Of a DNA stretch of 64,000 nt, positions 54,309 to 63,438 are shown piece by piece (positions within the stretch are counted from its first letter, which is position 1; every line of letters starts with the position of its first letter). This stretch comes from Pontibacterium sp049603715 (GTDB lineage: Bacteria; Pseudomonadota; Gammaproteobacteria; Pseudomonadales; Balneatricaceae). The DNA is taken from contig JBMYSW010000001.1 of assembly GCA_049603715.1 (NCBI GenBank), positions 1 to 64,000 on the forward strand, read 5' to 3'. The notes under the pieces are model-generated. The model saw nothing but the letters and a program-made list of their open reading frames with translations. It ran no database searches and had not been told where the DNA came from. Position numbers and translations under genes: made by a program.

Positions 54309-55302
54309 GAGTGCTCCGGTTGCGGTTTTGCGCCATATCGGTGGCGTAGTCGAGGGCAGTTTGTAGGCTGCCAATATTTGCTTTGCCCGTTGCTGCAAGG
54401 TCTAGGGCGGTACCATGGTCGACTGAGGTGCGAATAATCGGCATACCTAAGGTGATATTCACGGCGTTGCCAAAGCCTTTAAATTTAAGGACGGGCAAGC
54501 CTTGGTCGTGGTACATGGCAAGCACAGCATCGGCTTGCTCAAGGTAGTTGGGGTTAAATAACGTATCTGCCGGCAGTGGGCCCACAAGGTCCATGCCTTG
54601 GGTGCGAAAGGCTTCAAGCACAGGTGCGATAATGTCGTCGTCCTCGTGGCCGAGGTGACCTCCTTCGCCCGCGTGCGGGTTTAGGCCTGCTACCAAAATG
54701 CGAGGCGATGTTTTGCCAAACTCGTTTTGCAACGATGCATAAAGCACTTTAATCACGTCTTCCAGTAGCTGAGCGGTGATCGCATCGGGCACTTGGCGCA
54801 AAGGTAGGTGTGTAGTGGCAAGGGCCACACGAAGGCCTTCTGTTGCCAACATCATCACTACCTTGTTTGTGTGAGTAAAGGCTTCAAAGTATTCGGTATG
54901 GCCGCTAAAAGGCACCCCAGCATCGTTAATAATACCTTTGTGTACAGGCGCTGTGATAATGGCATCAAACTGTTTATCCACCGCGCCTTGGGCTGCAATG
55001 CGTAGCGTTTCGACCACATAGGGTGCGTTGGCAACGTCGAGCTTACCGGCGACTACGGTGTTTTTGCAGCTGACCGGTAGGCACTTAATGACACGCGCGG
55101 GAGTGGGGCGAGGCTCATCTTCGGCGTCAAACATCTCAATGGTAATGTCGAGACCCAGTGCTTTGGCGCGTTCGCGTAGCATATCAGGGTCGGCAATAAC
55201 GATGAGCTCATGAGGGTGGCCCTGTTGTGCCATTTGCAGGCAAATATCAGGGCCGATTCCGGCTGGCTCTCCGGCTGTAATGGCAAGGCGTAGGATAGAC
55301 AC
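54301..55302 (-). CDS. pdxA: PdxA, 4-hydroxythreonine-4-phosphate dehydrogenase
   Basis: 333 residues. ITAGEPAGIGPD at the N-terminus, the metal-binding His in GHTEYFE, AGLNPHAGEGGHLG and HDQGLPVLKFKGFG are all present. It acts in pyridoxal phosphate synthesis, oxidising 4-phosphohydroxy-threonine. Its place between surA and rsmA is the universal gammaproteobacterial order. Confidence 0.97.
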   Translation of the reverse strand: MSILRLAITAGEPAGIGPDICLQMAQQGHPHELIVIADPDMLRERAKALGLDITIEMFDAEDEPRPTPARVIKCLPVSCKNTVVAGKLDVANAPYVVETLRIAAQGAVDKQFDAIITAPVHKGIINDAGVPFSGHTEYFEAFTHTNKVVMMLATEGLRVALATTHLPLRQVPDAITAQLLEDVIKVLYASLQNEFGKTSPRILVAGLNPHAGEGGHLGHEDDDIIAPVLEAFRTQGMDLVGPLPADTLFNPNYLEQADAVLAMYHDQGLPVLKFKGFGNAVNITLGMPIIRTSVDHGTALDLAATGKANIGSLQTALDYATDMAQNRNRSTHG

Positions 55303-55315
55303 GTTGCAAAGGCCC

Positions 55316-56611
55316 TTAAGATTTAATGTCGATGTAGGCGTCGGTGCGTAACTCCCGTACCCAGTAGTTTAGCTCTTCGGCATAACGACGTTGGCGTAGG
55401 GTGTTGTTTGCATCGGCAAGGCGCTTCTCTTCAGAAAGGTCCTGCTGGCGACGGTCTTCAACTTGCAAAATGTGCCAACCAAAAGGTGACTGGAAAGGCG
55501 CAGACACCTTGCCAATATCGGTTTGGTTCATAACCTGCTCAAAGGCAGCGACCATTTGGCCGTTTTGCGTCCAGCCTAGACTACCACCGTCGGCTGCACT
55601 GCCGGGGTCGTCGCTGTAGGTTTGCGCCAAGGTTTCAAAGTTTTCGCCTTTACCCAACCGCTGTTTAATTTCTTGAATGAGCGCCTGTGCTTGAGCTGCG
55701 TCGCGAATGGCGTTTTCGGCCACCAGAATATGGCGAACCCTGGTTTGGTTAACCAGTAGGTGAGTTTCGCCGCGCACGTCGTTTACTTTAAAAATGTAAA
55801 AGCCGTTCGGGGTTTGAATTGGCGCAGAGATGTCGCCTTTTTTAAGCTTAACAATGCCATCGGCAAGGTTAGTCGGTAGCTTATCCACAACTCGCCAGCC
55901 TAAGGTGCCGCCTTTAAGCGCGTTTTGAGCGTCGGAATGAGCCGTGGCTAAGCTGGCAAAGTTTTCGCCGGCCAATGCGCGCTGGTAGTAGCTTTGTGCT
56001 TTTTTGGCTGCAGCGCGAATAGTCGCCGGAGAGGCTTTCGCCGGTACGGCTACCAATAAGTTGCTCAGCTCCATTTCTAGGCTGGCTTGCTTTTGGCTTG
56101 CTTCTGAGTTGAGGTAGTTTTCTACTTCTTTGTCAGAGATGCGAATGCGCTGGTTTACTAACGTCTTTTGAATATTCGAAAGCAGCAACTGACGTTCGAT
56201 GTTGGCACGCACGGTATCAAAGTCTTGGCCTTGGGCTATAACGGCATTGCGAAACTCAACCAAGGTTAAGTTATTGTTATTGGCCACTTGGTTTAGTGCC
56301 GCTTCAAGTTGTCGGTCGTTGACGCGAATGCCACGGCGCTCACCGGCTTGTAGCTGAACTTGCTCGGTAATAAGTTGGTCGAGTACTTTTTCGCGAAGGA
56401 CTTGGTCGCTAGGCAAGGCTTGGCCTTTTGAGCGCAGGTCGCGTTGAACTTGCACTACTCGCTCGTCCACTTCGCTGGTGAGCACAAGGGAGTCGTTGAC
56501 AACGGCCGCCACGCCGTCGAGCAGCGTTTGGCTGTGTGCCCAAGAAGATGAAAGGGCAATGGCCGCTCCAACAAGAGTGGCTTTGAGTCGTTGGCTGTAA
56601 CTAGAACGCAT
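55316..56611 (-). CDS. surA: SurA, periplasmic peptidyl-prolyl isomerase and OMP chaperone
   Basis: About 431 residues from ATG 56611, chosen because AAGG lies 7 nt upstream and the signal peptide (to AHSQ) then begins at residue 1. After the signal come the N-terminal chaperone module (about 24-170), two parvulin domains (about 175-280 and 285-390; the HILVAENAIRDAAQAQALI part starts the second) and a C-terminal helix. It assists folding of outer-membrane proteins, including LptD encoded just upstream. Confidence 0.96.
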   Translation of the reverse strand: MRSSYSQRLKATLVGAAIALSSSWAHSQTLLDGVAAVVNDSLVLTSEVDERVVQVQRDLRSKGQALPSDQVLREKVLDQLITEQVQLQAGERRGIRVNDRQLEAALNQVANNNNLTLVEFRNAVIAQGQDFDTVRANIERQLLLSNIQKTLVNQRIRISDKEVENYLNSEASQKQASLEMELSNLLVAVPAKASPATIRAAAKKAQSYYQRALAGENFASLATAHSDAQNALKGGTLGWRVVDKLPTNLADGIVKLKKGDISAPIQTPNGFYIFKVNDVRGETHLLVNQTRVRHILVAENAIRDAAQAQALIQEIKQRLGKGENFETLAQTYSDDPGSAADGGSLGWTQNGQMVAAFEQVMNQTDIGKVSAPFQSPFGWHILQVEDRRQQDLSEEKRLADANNTLRQRRYAEELNYWVRELRTDAYIDIKS

Positions 56612-56633
56612 ATGTAAACCTTGAGTCAAAACG

Positions 56634-59009
56634 TTAAAAACCATAGTAATCGCTGCGTGCTTCAAAACCCGAAATATCATTCAAAAATTCGGTTGAGCTG
56701 CCCGCTGAGCCGAGGCCTTTAAGCTGGAATTTTAAGAAAAAGCCCGTGTTGTATTCGTCGGCATCGGTCAGCCAGCGGCGTCCCGAAAATTGGATAGCCC
56801 AACAACAGCTGGCGTATTCTACGCCAAGAACGGTCTCTACGTCGCTGTTGTCTTGCCAATCATTTTGCCAGCGACCAAAGCTCGTCCACTCAGGCGAGAG
56901 TGGGTACAAAAAGCTGACGGTACTTTGGTCGCGCTCGTCTTTTTCGTAACGATAGCTCACATCTAGGCGGCGGTTAAGCCCCTTGCGGTGGCTGATGCGA
57001 AAGTTTGTGGTCGTTGGTCTAAAGTCGTTTTCGTTTAACACTTGGTCAACGTTAACGTAAAACGACGAAGACGCGCGCCAATAGGCTTGTAGTGCAATGT
57101 CGGTGCGGTCGGTAAAAGTGTCATCGCCATCGGTGAGTGCCACGGTTTGTTCTTGTGCCAAAAAGCCTTGGCCGATGGATAAGTTAGCGATCTCGATACC
57201 GTCGCTGTTGATGTAGCGCTGGGTTACACCCAATGATACTTGCTGTGCATCGCCGATGCGGTCGCGACCACTGAAACGGTTGTTGCGGAACAAGTAGCTG
57301 TACGAAAAGTCCAACTCGGAGGTGTCAAAGTAAGGCAAATCGTTTTGCTCGGTTTCGGGCACATACAGCGCAAAGAGGCGTGGCTCTAAGGTATGGGTGC
57401 CACCGTTGCTCAACATGCGGTCAAGGTATAGGCCCGAGTCTAAGCTCATGGTTGGCGCATAAACGGTAGGCGAACTGTCGCTAGATACCGCATTTTCTAA
57501 ATCATATTGGGTGAGCCATAAGCTTGCTCGTGGCTTTAAAAAGCCCCATGGGCGACGGTAGGTGTCTTCCACCACTAGGTTGGCGTGTAAACGCTGGCCA
57601 GTAATGGCCTCTTGACCTGTTAGCCCTGTGGTATCTCGGTCAAATTGAGTCAGCTCAAAAAAGTACTGCGGCGCTAACCCTATGCCACTGCTGTGGTAAG
57701 CCCGTAGCTGTGGCAGCTTGGAATAAGGCTGTGTACTTTGGTCAATGGTTTGATAGGTATGAACGCGCGAGGTGAATAACCAGTTATCAGCGCGGTAATT
57801 TACATCCAAACGTTGATCAAGGTGCGACTCTTGATCGACCGATAGCTCGCTATCGAGGTCGGTAAAGTAGTCGTTATCACTGATGCGGTTGTAGTCTAAG
57901 CTGGTGGACCAACGGTCGTGTCGTGTGTTTAGGTCAATGCCTAGTAGCCAACGGTCGGTTTCGGTGCTTTTGTCGTTAGGCAAAAAGCTGGTGTCGAGCT
58001 TTAGGCGACTGTTATTGCTTAAGTAGCGAAACTCGTTTTCGAGTAATACACCGTGCTCAGCCAGTAGTCGCGGCGTGAGGGTATCGTCGTAGTTTTCGGC
58101 CAAATTAAAGTAGTAGGGCACATTGATGTTTAGGCCACCAATGTCTGAAAAACTAAACGACGGATACAAAAAGCCGGATTGGCGCCTGTCGTCGATAGGG
58201 AAGGTTAAAAACGGCAAATACAGCACCGGAACATCTAACACTTCAAGGCGAACGTGCTCGGCGTATCCCCAACCAGAATCTTGGTCAAACTCAATGCGCT
58301 TGCTGCGCAATTGCCAATCGTTTTGACCCGGAGGGCAATAGCTTACCCGTGCATCAGCAACGCTGATTAGGGTTTTCGATTCTTGCTCAAGGGTATAGGC
58401 GCTGCCACGAAGTTGGCTGTTGTGAAAAACAAAACGGGCATCGTTAAAGTAACCCTTGTGGTCGTCAGTTTCGAAGCTGGCGCCGCTTGATAGCACTAAC
58501 AAGTTGTCAGTGCGATAAACAGTGCGTTCGGGCAAAGAGGCAATGTTGCGCTGTGAATCAAGTGACAAAGATTGTCCAAACACTGTGCGGTTGCTTTGAA
58601 TTAGCGTCACGTCACCTTGCATCCACGATGTGCCGTCGGGGTTAGCATCCATCGAGTTGGCGCTAATGTAGGTACTGTTGCCTGTGTAAACATCGGCAAA
58701 AAAAGTCGCAGGAGCTACATAGCTCGGCGCAAAATAACCACCCTGACACACTTGGGCGCTTGGCTGAGTTTGCCAGTCGAGGTTTTGAGCCTGTTGCCAG
58801 ACGGTTTCAAATTGCGTGTCGTTGTTACTGCAAGACTCGCTGATCGCAGCACTCACATCAATTGGTGCAGCACAGCTATCGGCCATGGCCCCTTGGCTCA
58901 AGCCCAGCATGGCCGTCGTGGCCACGAGTATCGCAACGCCAAGCTTTTGCTTGGGTTGACTAAATAGCGTCACCACGGTGTGTGGGGGGTAGCCTTTGGC
59001 TGGGCGCAT
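56634..59009 (-). CDS. lptD: LptD, LPS assembly outer-membrane protein
   Basis: About 791 residues from ATG 59009 (an AGAAGAGAG site lies before it; an upstream ATG at 59063 lacks one). Signal peptide to about residue 43, the LptA/OstA-like N-terminal domain (about 130-250), and the C-terminal 26-strand barrel (about 250-790). Conserved pieces include LEVLDVPVLYLPFLTFPIDDRRQSGFLYPS split over strands. Cys residues at the N-terminal part and the CC pair near the end (SCCWAIQ) are placed to form the required disulfides. It inserts LPS into the outer leaflet with LptE. Confidence 0.95.
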   Translation of the reverse strand: MRPAKGYPPHTVVTLFSQPKQKLGVAILVATTAMLGLSQGAMADSCAAPIDVSAAISESCSNNDTQFETVWQQAQNLDWQTQPSAQVCQGGYFAPSYVAPATFFADVYTGNSTYISANSMDANPDGTSWMQGDVTLIQSNRTVFGQSLSLDSQRNIASLPERTVYRTDNLLVLSSGASFETDDHKGYFNDARFVFHNSQLRGSAYTLEQESKTLISVADARVSYCPPGQNDWQLRSKRIEFDQDSGWGYAEHVRLEVLDVPVLYLPFLTFPIDDRRQSGFLYPSFSFSDIGGLNINVPYYFNLAENYDDTLTPRLLAEHGVLLENEFRYLSNNSRLKLDTSFLPNDKSTETDRWLLGIDLNTRHDRWSTSLDYNRISDNDYFTDLDSELSVDQESHLDQRLDVNYRADNWLFTSRVHTYQTIDQSTQPYSKLPQLRAYHSSGIGLAPQYFFELTQFDRDTTGLTGQEAITGQRLHANLVVEDTYRRPWGFLKPRASLWLTQYDLENAVSSDSSPTVYAPTMSLDSGLYLDRMLSNGGTHTLEPRLFALYVPETEQNDLPYFDTSELDFSYSYLFRNNRFSGRDRIGDAQQVSLGVTQRYINSDGIEIANLSIGQGFLAQEQTVALTDGDDTFTDRTDIALQAYWRASSSFYVNVDQVLNENDFRPTTTNFRISHRKGLNRRLDVSYRYEKDERDQSTVSFLYPLSPEWTSFGRWQNDWQDNSDVETVLGVEYASCCWAIQFSGRRWLTDADEYNTGFFLKFQLKGLGSAGSSTEFLNDISGFEARSDYYGF

Positions 59010-59240
59010 GAGACTCTCTTCTACTGGCTGCGTTGATGTTTGTGTAGCTACCACTGAGTGCATAAGTGCAACTGACGTCAGTAAAAGTGCCTGTATTTAA
59101 ACGCAATTTAGCGCTTGCTTGAGTCGCCTTAACACTTCATTGGCTGCTGTGGCTGGGTTATCATCAAAATCGCGCTGCTTCGATAACCGCAGGGCACAGA
59201 TAATAAAGCATTCATAACCTAGGTTACCAGAGCAGATAAA

Positions 59241-60377
59241 ATGGATCTGAGACAAGATCAGCTAAAAACATGGGCGTTCGCGCAATTTTTAGAAAACGGC
59301 CCCCTGTTTGATGGCACGCATTACTCCAATGACGATGGGCAATGGAGCAGCGTATCGGGCGATGCCAGCTTTCGTCGTTACTTTCGTTTAGCCCTTGGTG
59401 GCATGTCTTATATTTTGGTAGATGCACCACCCGAGCACGAAAACAGCGAACCCTTTGTGCGTATCGCCCAAGACTGGAAAGCCCAAGGCATTAACACCCC
59501 GGAGGTCAAAGTCGCCGACTTGGCTCAGGGTTTTATGTTGCTTGAAGACTTTGGTGACCACTTGTGTTTGCAAGGGCTGTCGGCCGATAACTGCCAAGCG
59601 CGTTATCAGCAATGCCTTGACGAGTTAAGCCTTATTCAGCGTGCCAGCCCACAAGGTTTACCTGCGTATGACGGAGCTTTGCTGGCCCGTGAAATCGACT
59701 TATTTACCGATTGGTTTATCGGCGAGCTATTAGGCGTTAAGTTGAATCACGCACAAGCCTCATCTTTTGCCACATTAAAACAGCAGCTTATTGATGCCGC
59801 ACTGGCTCAACCGCAAGTGCCAGTGCACCGCGACTATCACAGCCGAAACCTCTTAATGTTAGCGCCAGAGCAAGCGCAAACTTTGGGTCACTCGGTGGGC
59901 GTGATCGACTTTCAAGACGCTGTCCACGGCCCAGTTACCTACGACCTCGTCTCCCTATTGCGAGATTGTTACGTGCGCTGGCCAGACGAGCAGGTGGCGC
60001 AGTGGCTTTGTGACTATGCCCAAAAAGCGCGAGCGGGTGAATACGGCTCACTTGCAGAGGTGTTTGCAACAGTAGACGACAACACTTTGCTGCAATGGTG
60101 CGATGATATGGCAACACAACGTCACCTCAAAGCGGTGGGCATTTTTGCGCGCTTGTGTATTCGCGATGGCAAACCGACCTACTTGCAGGATATTCCTCGG
60201 GTGTTGGGTTACATCTTATCTGTGTGCCAGCGCCGTTGTGAGCTGCCTGAGTGGCAAGCCCTTGAGACATTAATGGTTGAGGTGTTGATTCCCGCGATGG
60301 AGCAAAACAGCCATTACACGGCCGAGTCGCTAGCAGAGCTTAAACAGCAAGCAACCCAGCGGGAGCAAGCCCTGTGA
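59241..60377 (+). CDS. amgK: AmgK, MurNAc/GlcNAc anomeric kinase
   Basis: 378 residues of the aminoglycoside phosphotransferase-like kinase family. The catalytic loop VHRDYHSRNLL (HxDxxxxN form), the metal motif GVIDFQDA and a Gly-rich/Ser N-terminal loop are visible. In Pseudomonas AmgK phosphorylates MurNAc (and GlcNAc) for cell-wall sugar recycling and MurU is its partner; both are found in this order next to lptD. The stop overlaps the murU start by 4 nt. Confidence 0.88.
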   Translation: MDLRQDQLKTWAFAQFLENGPLFDGTHYSNDDGQWSSVSGDASFRRYFRLALGGMSYILVDAPPEHENSEPFVRIAQDWKAQGINTPEVKVADLAQGFMLLEDFGDHLCLQGLSADNCQARYQQCLDELSLIQRASPQGLPAYDGALLAREIDLFTDWFIGELLGVKLNHAQASSFATLKQQLIDAALAQPQVPVHRDYHSRNLLMLAPEQAQTLGHSVGVIDFQDAVHGPVTYDLVSLLRDCYVRWPDEQVAQWLCDYAQKARAGEYGSLAEVFATVDDNTLLQWCDDMATQRHLKAVGIFARLCIRDGKPTYLQDIPRVLGYILSVCQRRCELPEWQALETLMVEVLIPAMEQNSHYTAESLAELKQQATQREQAL

Positions 60378-61183
60378 ATGCCATGATACTGGCCGCAGGG
60401 TTAGGCACGCGTATGCGACCGCTGACCCTTACCACACCCAAGCCGCTAATACCCGTGGCGGGTGTTCCCTTAATTGAGCACCACCTCGTTAGACTCGCTA
60501 ATGCTGGTATTAAACGGGTGGTGATTAATATCTCTTGGCTGGCCGAGCAGGTAGTGGAAACCTTGGGCGATGGCAGTCGTTGGGGCCTCGAAATTTGTTA
60601 CAGCCACGAGCCCACACCCCTCGAAACCGCGGGCGGTATTTATAAAGCACTGCCTTTATTGTGTGGCGGCGAGCAGGGCGAAGATCAGTTTTTGGTGATT
60701 AACGGCGATGTGTACACCGAGATGCCCTTGTCGCCCTTATGCAAACTTACACCCAGCAAAGCCCATGTGGTGTTGGTGGATAACCCCGCTCATCATCCTA
60801 AAGGGGACTTTTATGTCGCGGGCGACGATTTAGACTCTACAGCACGCCCTAACGACTTATTACCCACACGCCAGATCCTAAGCGAGCTACCCGGTGAATT
60901 AGCTGAGCAACAAGAAACTGGCTTTTTACCTTTTACTTTTAGTGGCGTGAGTGTACTCCATCGCAGCTTGTTTGATGCACTGGCAGATGATGAAGTAGTC
61001 GGGCTGGGTGCCCTGTTACGCGTCCATATGGCCAACAAAAGTGTGGAGGCGAGCGTCTATCGCGGTTATTGGCAAGATGTGGGCACCTTAGAGCGACTGC
61101 ATCAATTAGAAAACTATTTAGAGCAGCAGGCGGCAGCTAACGCGGCCAAAGCAGCAACAGGAGATGCCTCGTCATGGCACTGA
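60374..61183 (+). CDS. murU: MurU, N-acetylmuramate-1-phosphate uridylyltransferase
   Basis: 269 residues of the sugar nucleotidyltransferase family. Starts MNAMILAAGLGTRMRPLTL, the nucleotide-binding signature, then ETAGGIYKAL, VINGDVYTE (metal Asp) and the C-terminal YRGYWQDVGTLERL. It makes UDP-MurNAc from the MurNAc-1-phosphate produced by AmgK, bypassing de novo synthesis. Overlaps amgK by 4 nt and the DjlA-like gene by 10 nt. Confidence 0.9.
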   Translation: MNAMILAAGLGTRMRPLTLTTPKPLIPVAGVPLIEHHLVRLANAGIKRVVINISWLAEQVVETLGDGSRWGLEICYSHEPTPLETAGGIYKALPLLCGGEQGEDQFLVINGDVYTEMPLSPLCKLTPSKAHVVLVDNPAHHPKGDFYVAGDDLDSTARPNDLLPTRQILSELPGELAEQQETGFLPFTFSGVSVLHRSLFDALADDEVVGLGALLRVHMANKSVEASVYRGYWQDVGTLERLHQLENYLEQQAAANAAKAATGDASSWH

Positions 61184-61995
61184 GTTTTTCGGCGAAAGCC
61201 GATATGTGGATCAATCGAGTCAAGCGCCACCGAGGTGCAGTGATTATCGGCGCGATTGTTGGATTAATGTTTGGTGGCTTGAGTGGCATCTTTTTTGGCG
61301 GTGCCGTTGGTTTCTTTTTAAGCTACATGTTGGTGTCCAAGGTAGCCAAATATGCACCTAACGAGGTGTTCTTTCGCGCAACCTTTACCGTTATGGGCAA
61401 ATTGGCAAAAGCCGATGGCCGTGTCAGCCAAGATGAAATTACCTTTGCTCGTGGTGTCATGAACCACTTACAACTGAGCGAGCAAAAGCGCCGCGAAGCG
61501 ATTGAGTTGTTTACCCAGGGTAAATCACCAGACTTTGATATGGCTTCGGTGCTCACACCTTTAGCGTCGTTTTTTAGAACCCGCCCAGCACTTAAACTGA
61601 TGTTTGTGGAAATTCAGCTGCAAGCGGCGTTAGCCGATGGCGATATTAGCCAAGCTGAAATGAAGATTATCCAAGAAATTTGTACCTTGCTACGCATGAA
61701 CGAGCAAGAGGTGGCCGCCGTTGTTTCGCGCATGCAGGCTCAGCAGTCGTTTTATTCGGGGGCGGGCATGGCCTCCAATGCCATTCCTCTCTCGGCGGCT
61801 TACCAAGTGTTGGGTGTGCCTGAGCAGGCGACAGATGCCGAGGTTAAGCGAGCGTATCGCAAACTCATGAGTCAACATCACCCTGACAAGCTGGTGGCCA
61901 AAGGCTTGCCCGAAGAAATGGTCAACCTTGCCAAAGAAAAGACCCAAGAAATTCAGAACGCTTACGAGCAAATCAAAAGCGCTCGGGGTAAGTAG
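61174..61995 (+). CDS. djlA: DjlA-like membrane DnaJ co-chaperone
   Basis: 273 residues. N-terminal membrane helix with Gly-rich pattern (about 22-48), a TerB-like helical domain (about 65-180) and a C-terminal J domain (about 207-270; AYQVLGVPEQATDAEVKRAYRK and the HPD motif in QHHPDKLV). DjlA-type proteins stimulate DnaK at the inner membrane. The domain order equals that of E. coli DjlA. Third gene of the amgK operon by overlap. Confidence 0.9.
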   Translation: MALSFSAKADMWINRVKRHRGAVIIGAIVGLMFGGLSGIFFGGAVGFFLSYMLVSKVAKYAPNEVFFRATFTVMGKLAKADGRVSQDEITFARGVMNHLQLSEQKRREAIELFTQGKSPDFDMASVLTPLASFFRTRPALKLMFVEIQLQAALADGDISQAEMKIIQEICTLLRMNEQEVAAVVSRMQAQQSFYSGAGMASNAIPLSAAYQVLGVPEQATDAEVKRAYRKLMSQHHPDKLVAKGLPEEMVNLAKEKTQEIQNAYEQIKSARGK

Positions 61996-62012
61996 CTGCC
62001 TTATCCTAACGT

Positions 62013-62028
62013 GAGCCCATTCGGGCTC
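62013..62028. other. Hairpin between the DjlA-like gene and the DUF3530 gene
   Basis: GAGCCC-ATTC-GGGCTC, 6-bp stem with 4-nt loop, between convergent genes. There is no following T-run, so it is a weak or rho-assisted terminator at most. Confidence 0.35.
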
Positions 62029-62046
62029 GCCGCTTCCGGTCAAAGC

Positions 62047-63228
62047 CTAGCCGGGTGGCGTTTCGCTGCTTTGGCTATTGTTGTCTTCTTTGGCGGGCAC
62101 CGTCAACAAAGGCACGGCGAAGGTACGCAACGCACCGCGCACATTCTTCACCAACCACTGGCTAGATTGCTGCCACGATTGGCCGTTACCGCGAATGCTT
62201 CGCTGGTAATAGTGCTTTAAACCCGCCGCTGCGGCGAGGCGTTTACGCGTGGCTGCGGCCGTGTAAGGGTCGCGATGACCCAAGCTCTCATGTCGATACA
62301 CATCAATCACTGGCAAGGTCAGTGTGGATAAACGATCTTCAAGACTTGGCATGTTAGCGGCATAAACATCGGTGCCCGCAGGGGCGTCCACCATCACCAA
62401 AATAGAATTGGCTGTAGCATCGGCGATGGGCGGTGGTGGCTCAGCACCGGGAAGCTGGTTTTGTTGCGCGCTTTGTCGTTGTTCGGCGACCGCTGCCGCA
62501 GCCTGTGCCTCGTTAATCGCACGCTGGCTGGCCGTTTGCGCAGCCCAATGAACGCCATTTCCTACACCTAAAATCACCAACGCATCGCCGCCGTAATTGT
62601 TTGCCTGCATTAACGCAGCATCAATTAGGCTTTGGGTGAGGTTTTGGTAGGCTTCGGCGGCCTCGGTATCGGCTTCTTCTGGCTCGTTATGGCGGCGTAC
62701 CGTTAATGGCGAGTCGGGAATCAACAAGGCAATGGTATGCCAGCCATCGTCAGCCAAACCCAATCGCAGTGGACTGAGCTCGCCGGGCCACTCGGCGTGG
62801 TTGTTAATGTCGGGCACCAAAATAACCGTGCCTCTGGGCTCGGCCATAGCGGCAGGTTGGTACAGGGCAATGGATTCGCCAAAACTGGTTTCGAGGGTCA
62901 GCACTTGGGTCAGTGGGTGCGAAAGGCGCTCTAGTTCTGCCCGTTTAACTGCGGTGGTGGGGATAAAACCAAAGCGCTCTAGGCTTGGGTCTGATAATGG
63001 AATTTGGTCGGGGCGCAAAGCGCCAGAGGTATCGGTCGCGGCCGCTTCGCCGCTGCCCTCACCCGAGCCTTCTTCTGCCGCGCCTTCTTCACTGCCCTCA
63101 GTCTGCGCTTCGCTGGTTTGCTGCGCCCCGTCGCCCGCGGCAGGCTCGTCTTCAGCCAAAGCCACTTGTGGTGAGCTAAGCCATAGAGTAAGAAGAAAAA
63201 ACGAAAAACAAACAGAGGCTTTAATCAT
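62047..63228 (-). CDS. DUF3530 family exported protein
   Basis: 393 residues. Signal peptide 1-25, then an acidic Glu/Gly/Ala/Ser-rich linker (about 26-70), and an alpha/beta-hydrolase-like domain: GTVILVPDINNHAEWPGELSPLR, LADDGWHTIALLIPD, and VILGVGNGVHWAA at the position of the nucleophile elbow, where Gly-Asn-Gly is found rather than Gly-x-Ser-x-Gly. Matches DUF3530, found near rpe in pseudomonads. No function is established; the lack of an obvious Ser nucleophile argues against a classical esterase. Confidence 0.78.
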   Translation of the reverse strand: MIKASVCFSFFLLTLWLSSPQVALAEDEPAAGDGAQQTSEAQTEGSEEGAAEEGSGEGSGEAAATDTSGALRPDQIPLSDPSLERFGFIPTTAVKRAELERLSHPLTQVLTLETSFGESIALYQPAAMAEPRGTVILVPDINNHAEWPGELSPLRLGLADDGWHTIALLIPDSPLTVRRHNEPEEADTEAAEAYQNLTQSLIDAALMQANNYGGDALVILGVGNGVHWAAQTASQRAINEAQAAAAVAEQRQSAQQNQLPGAEPPPPIADATANSILVMVDAPAGTDVYAANMPSLEDRLSTLTLPVIDVYRHESLGHRDPYTAAATRKRLAAAAGLKHYYQRSIRGNGQSWQQSSQWLVKNVRGALRTFAVPLLTVPAKEDNNSQSSETPPG

Positions 63229-63438
63229 AAAACTCAGATGTGGATATTAACCAGTCAACTTAACCAAGAAATAGGACATCACGTCGGGGGAGGTTTACTT
63301 AAAGACCAAACCGCAATTTAGGCGCAAAGGCAGCTTTTATGCACCCATAAGCCCCTATAACCCAACAGCGACCTCGGTTAAAATAGCACACTCAAAAGAT
63401 TCACAGCTAATTGATTTTAACCTTACGGGTAGCTCCTC

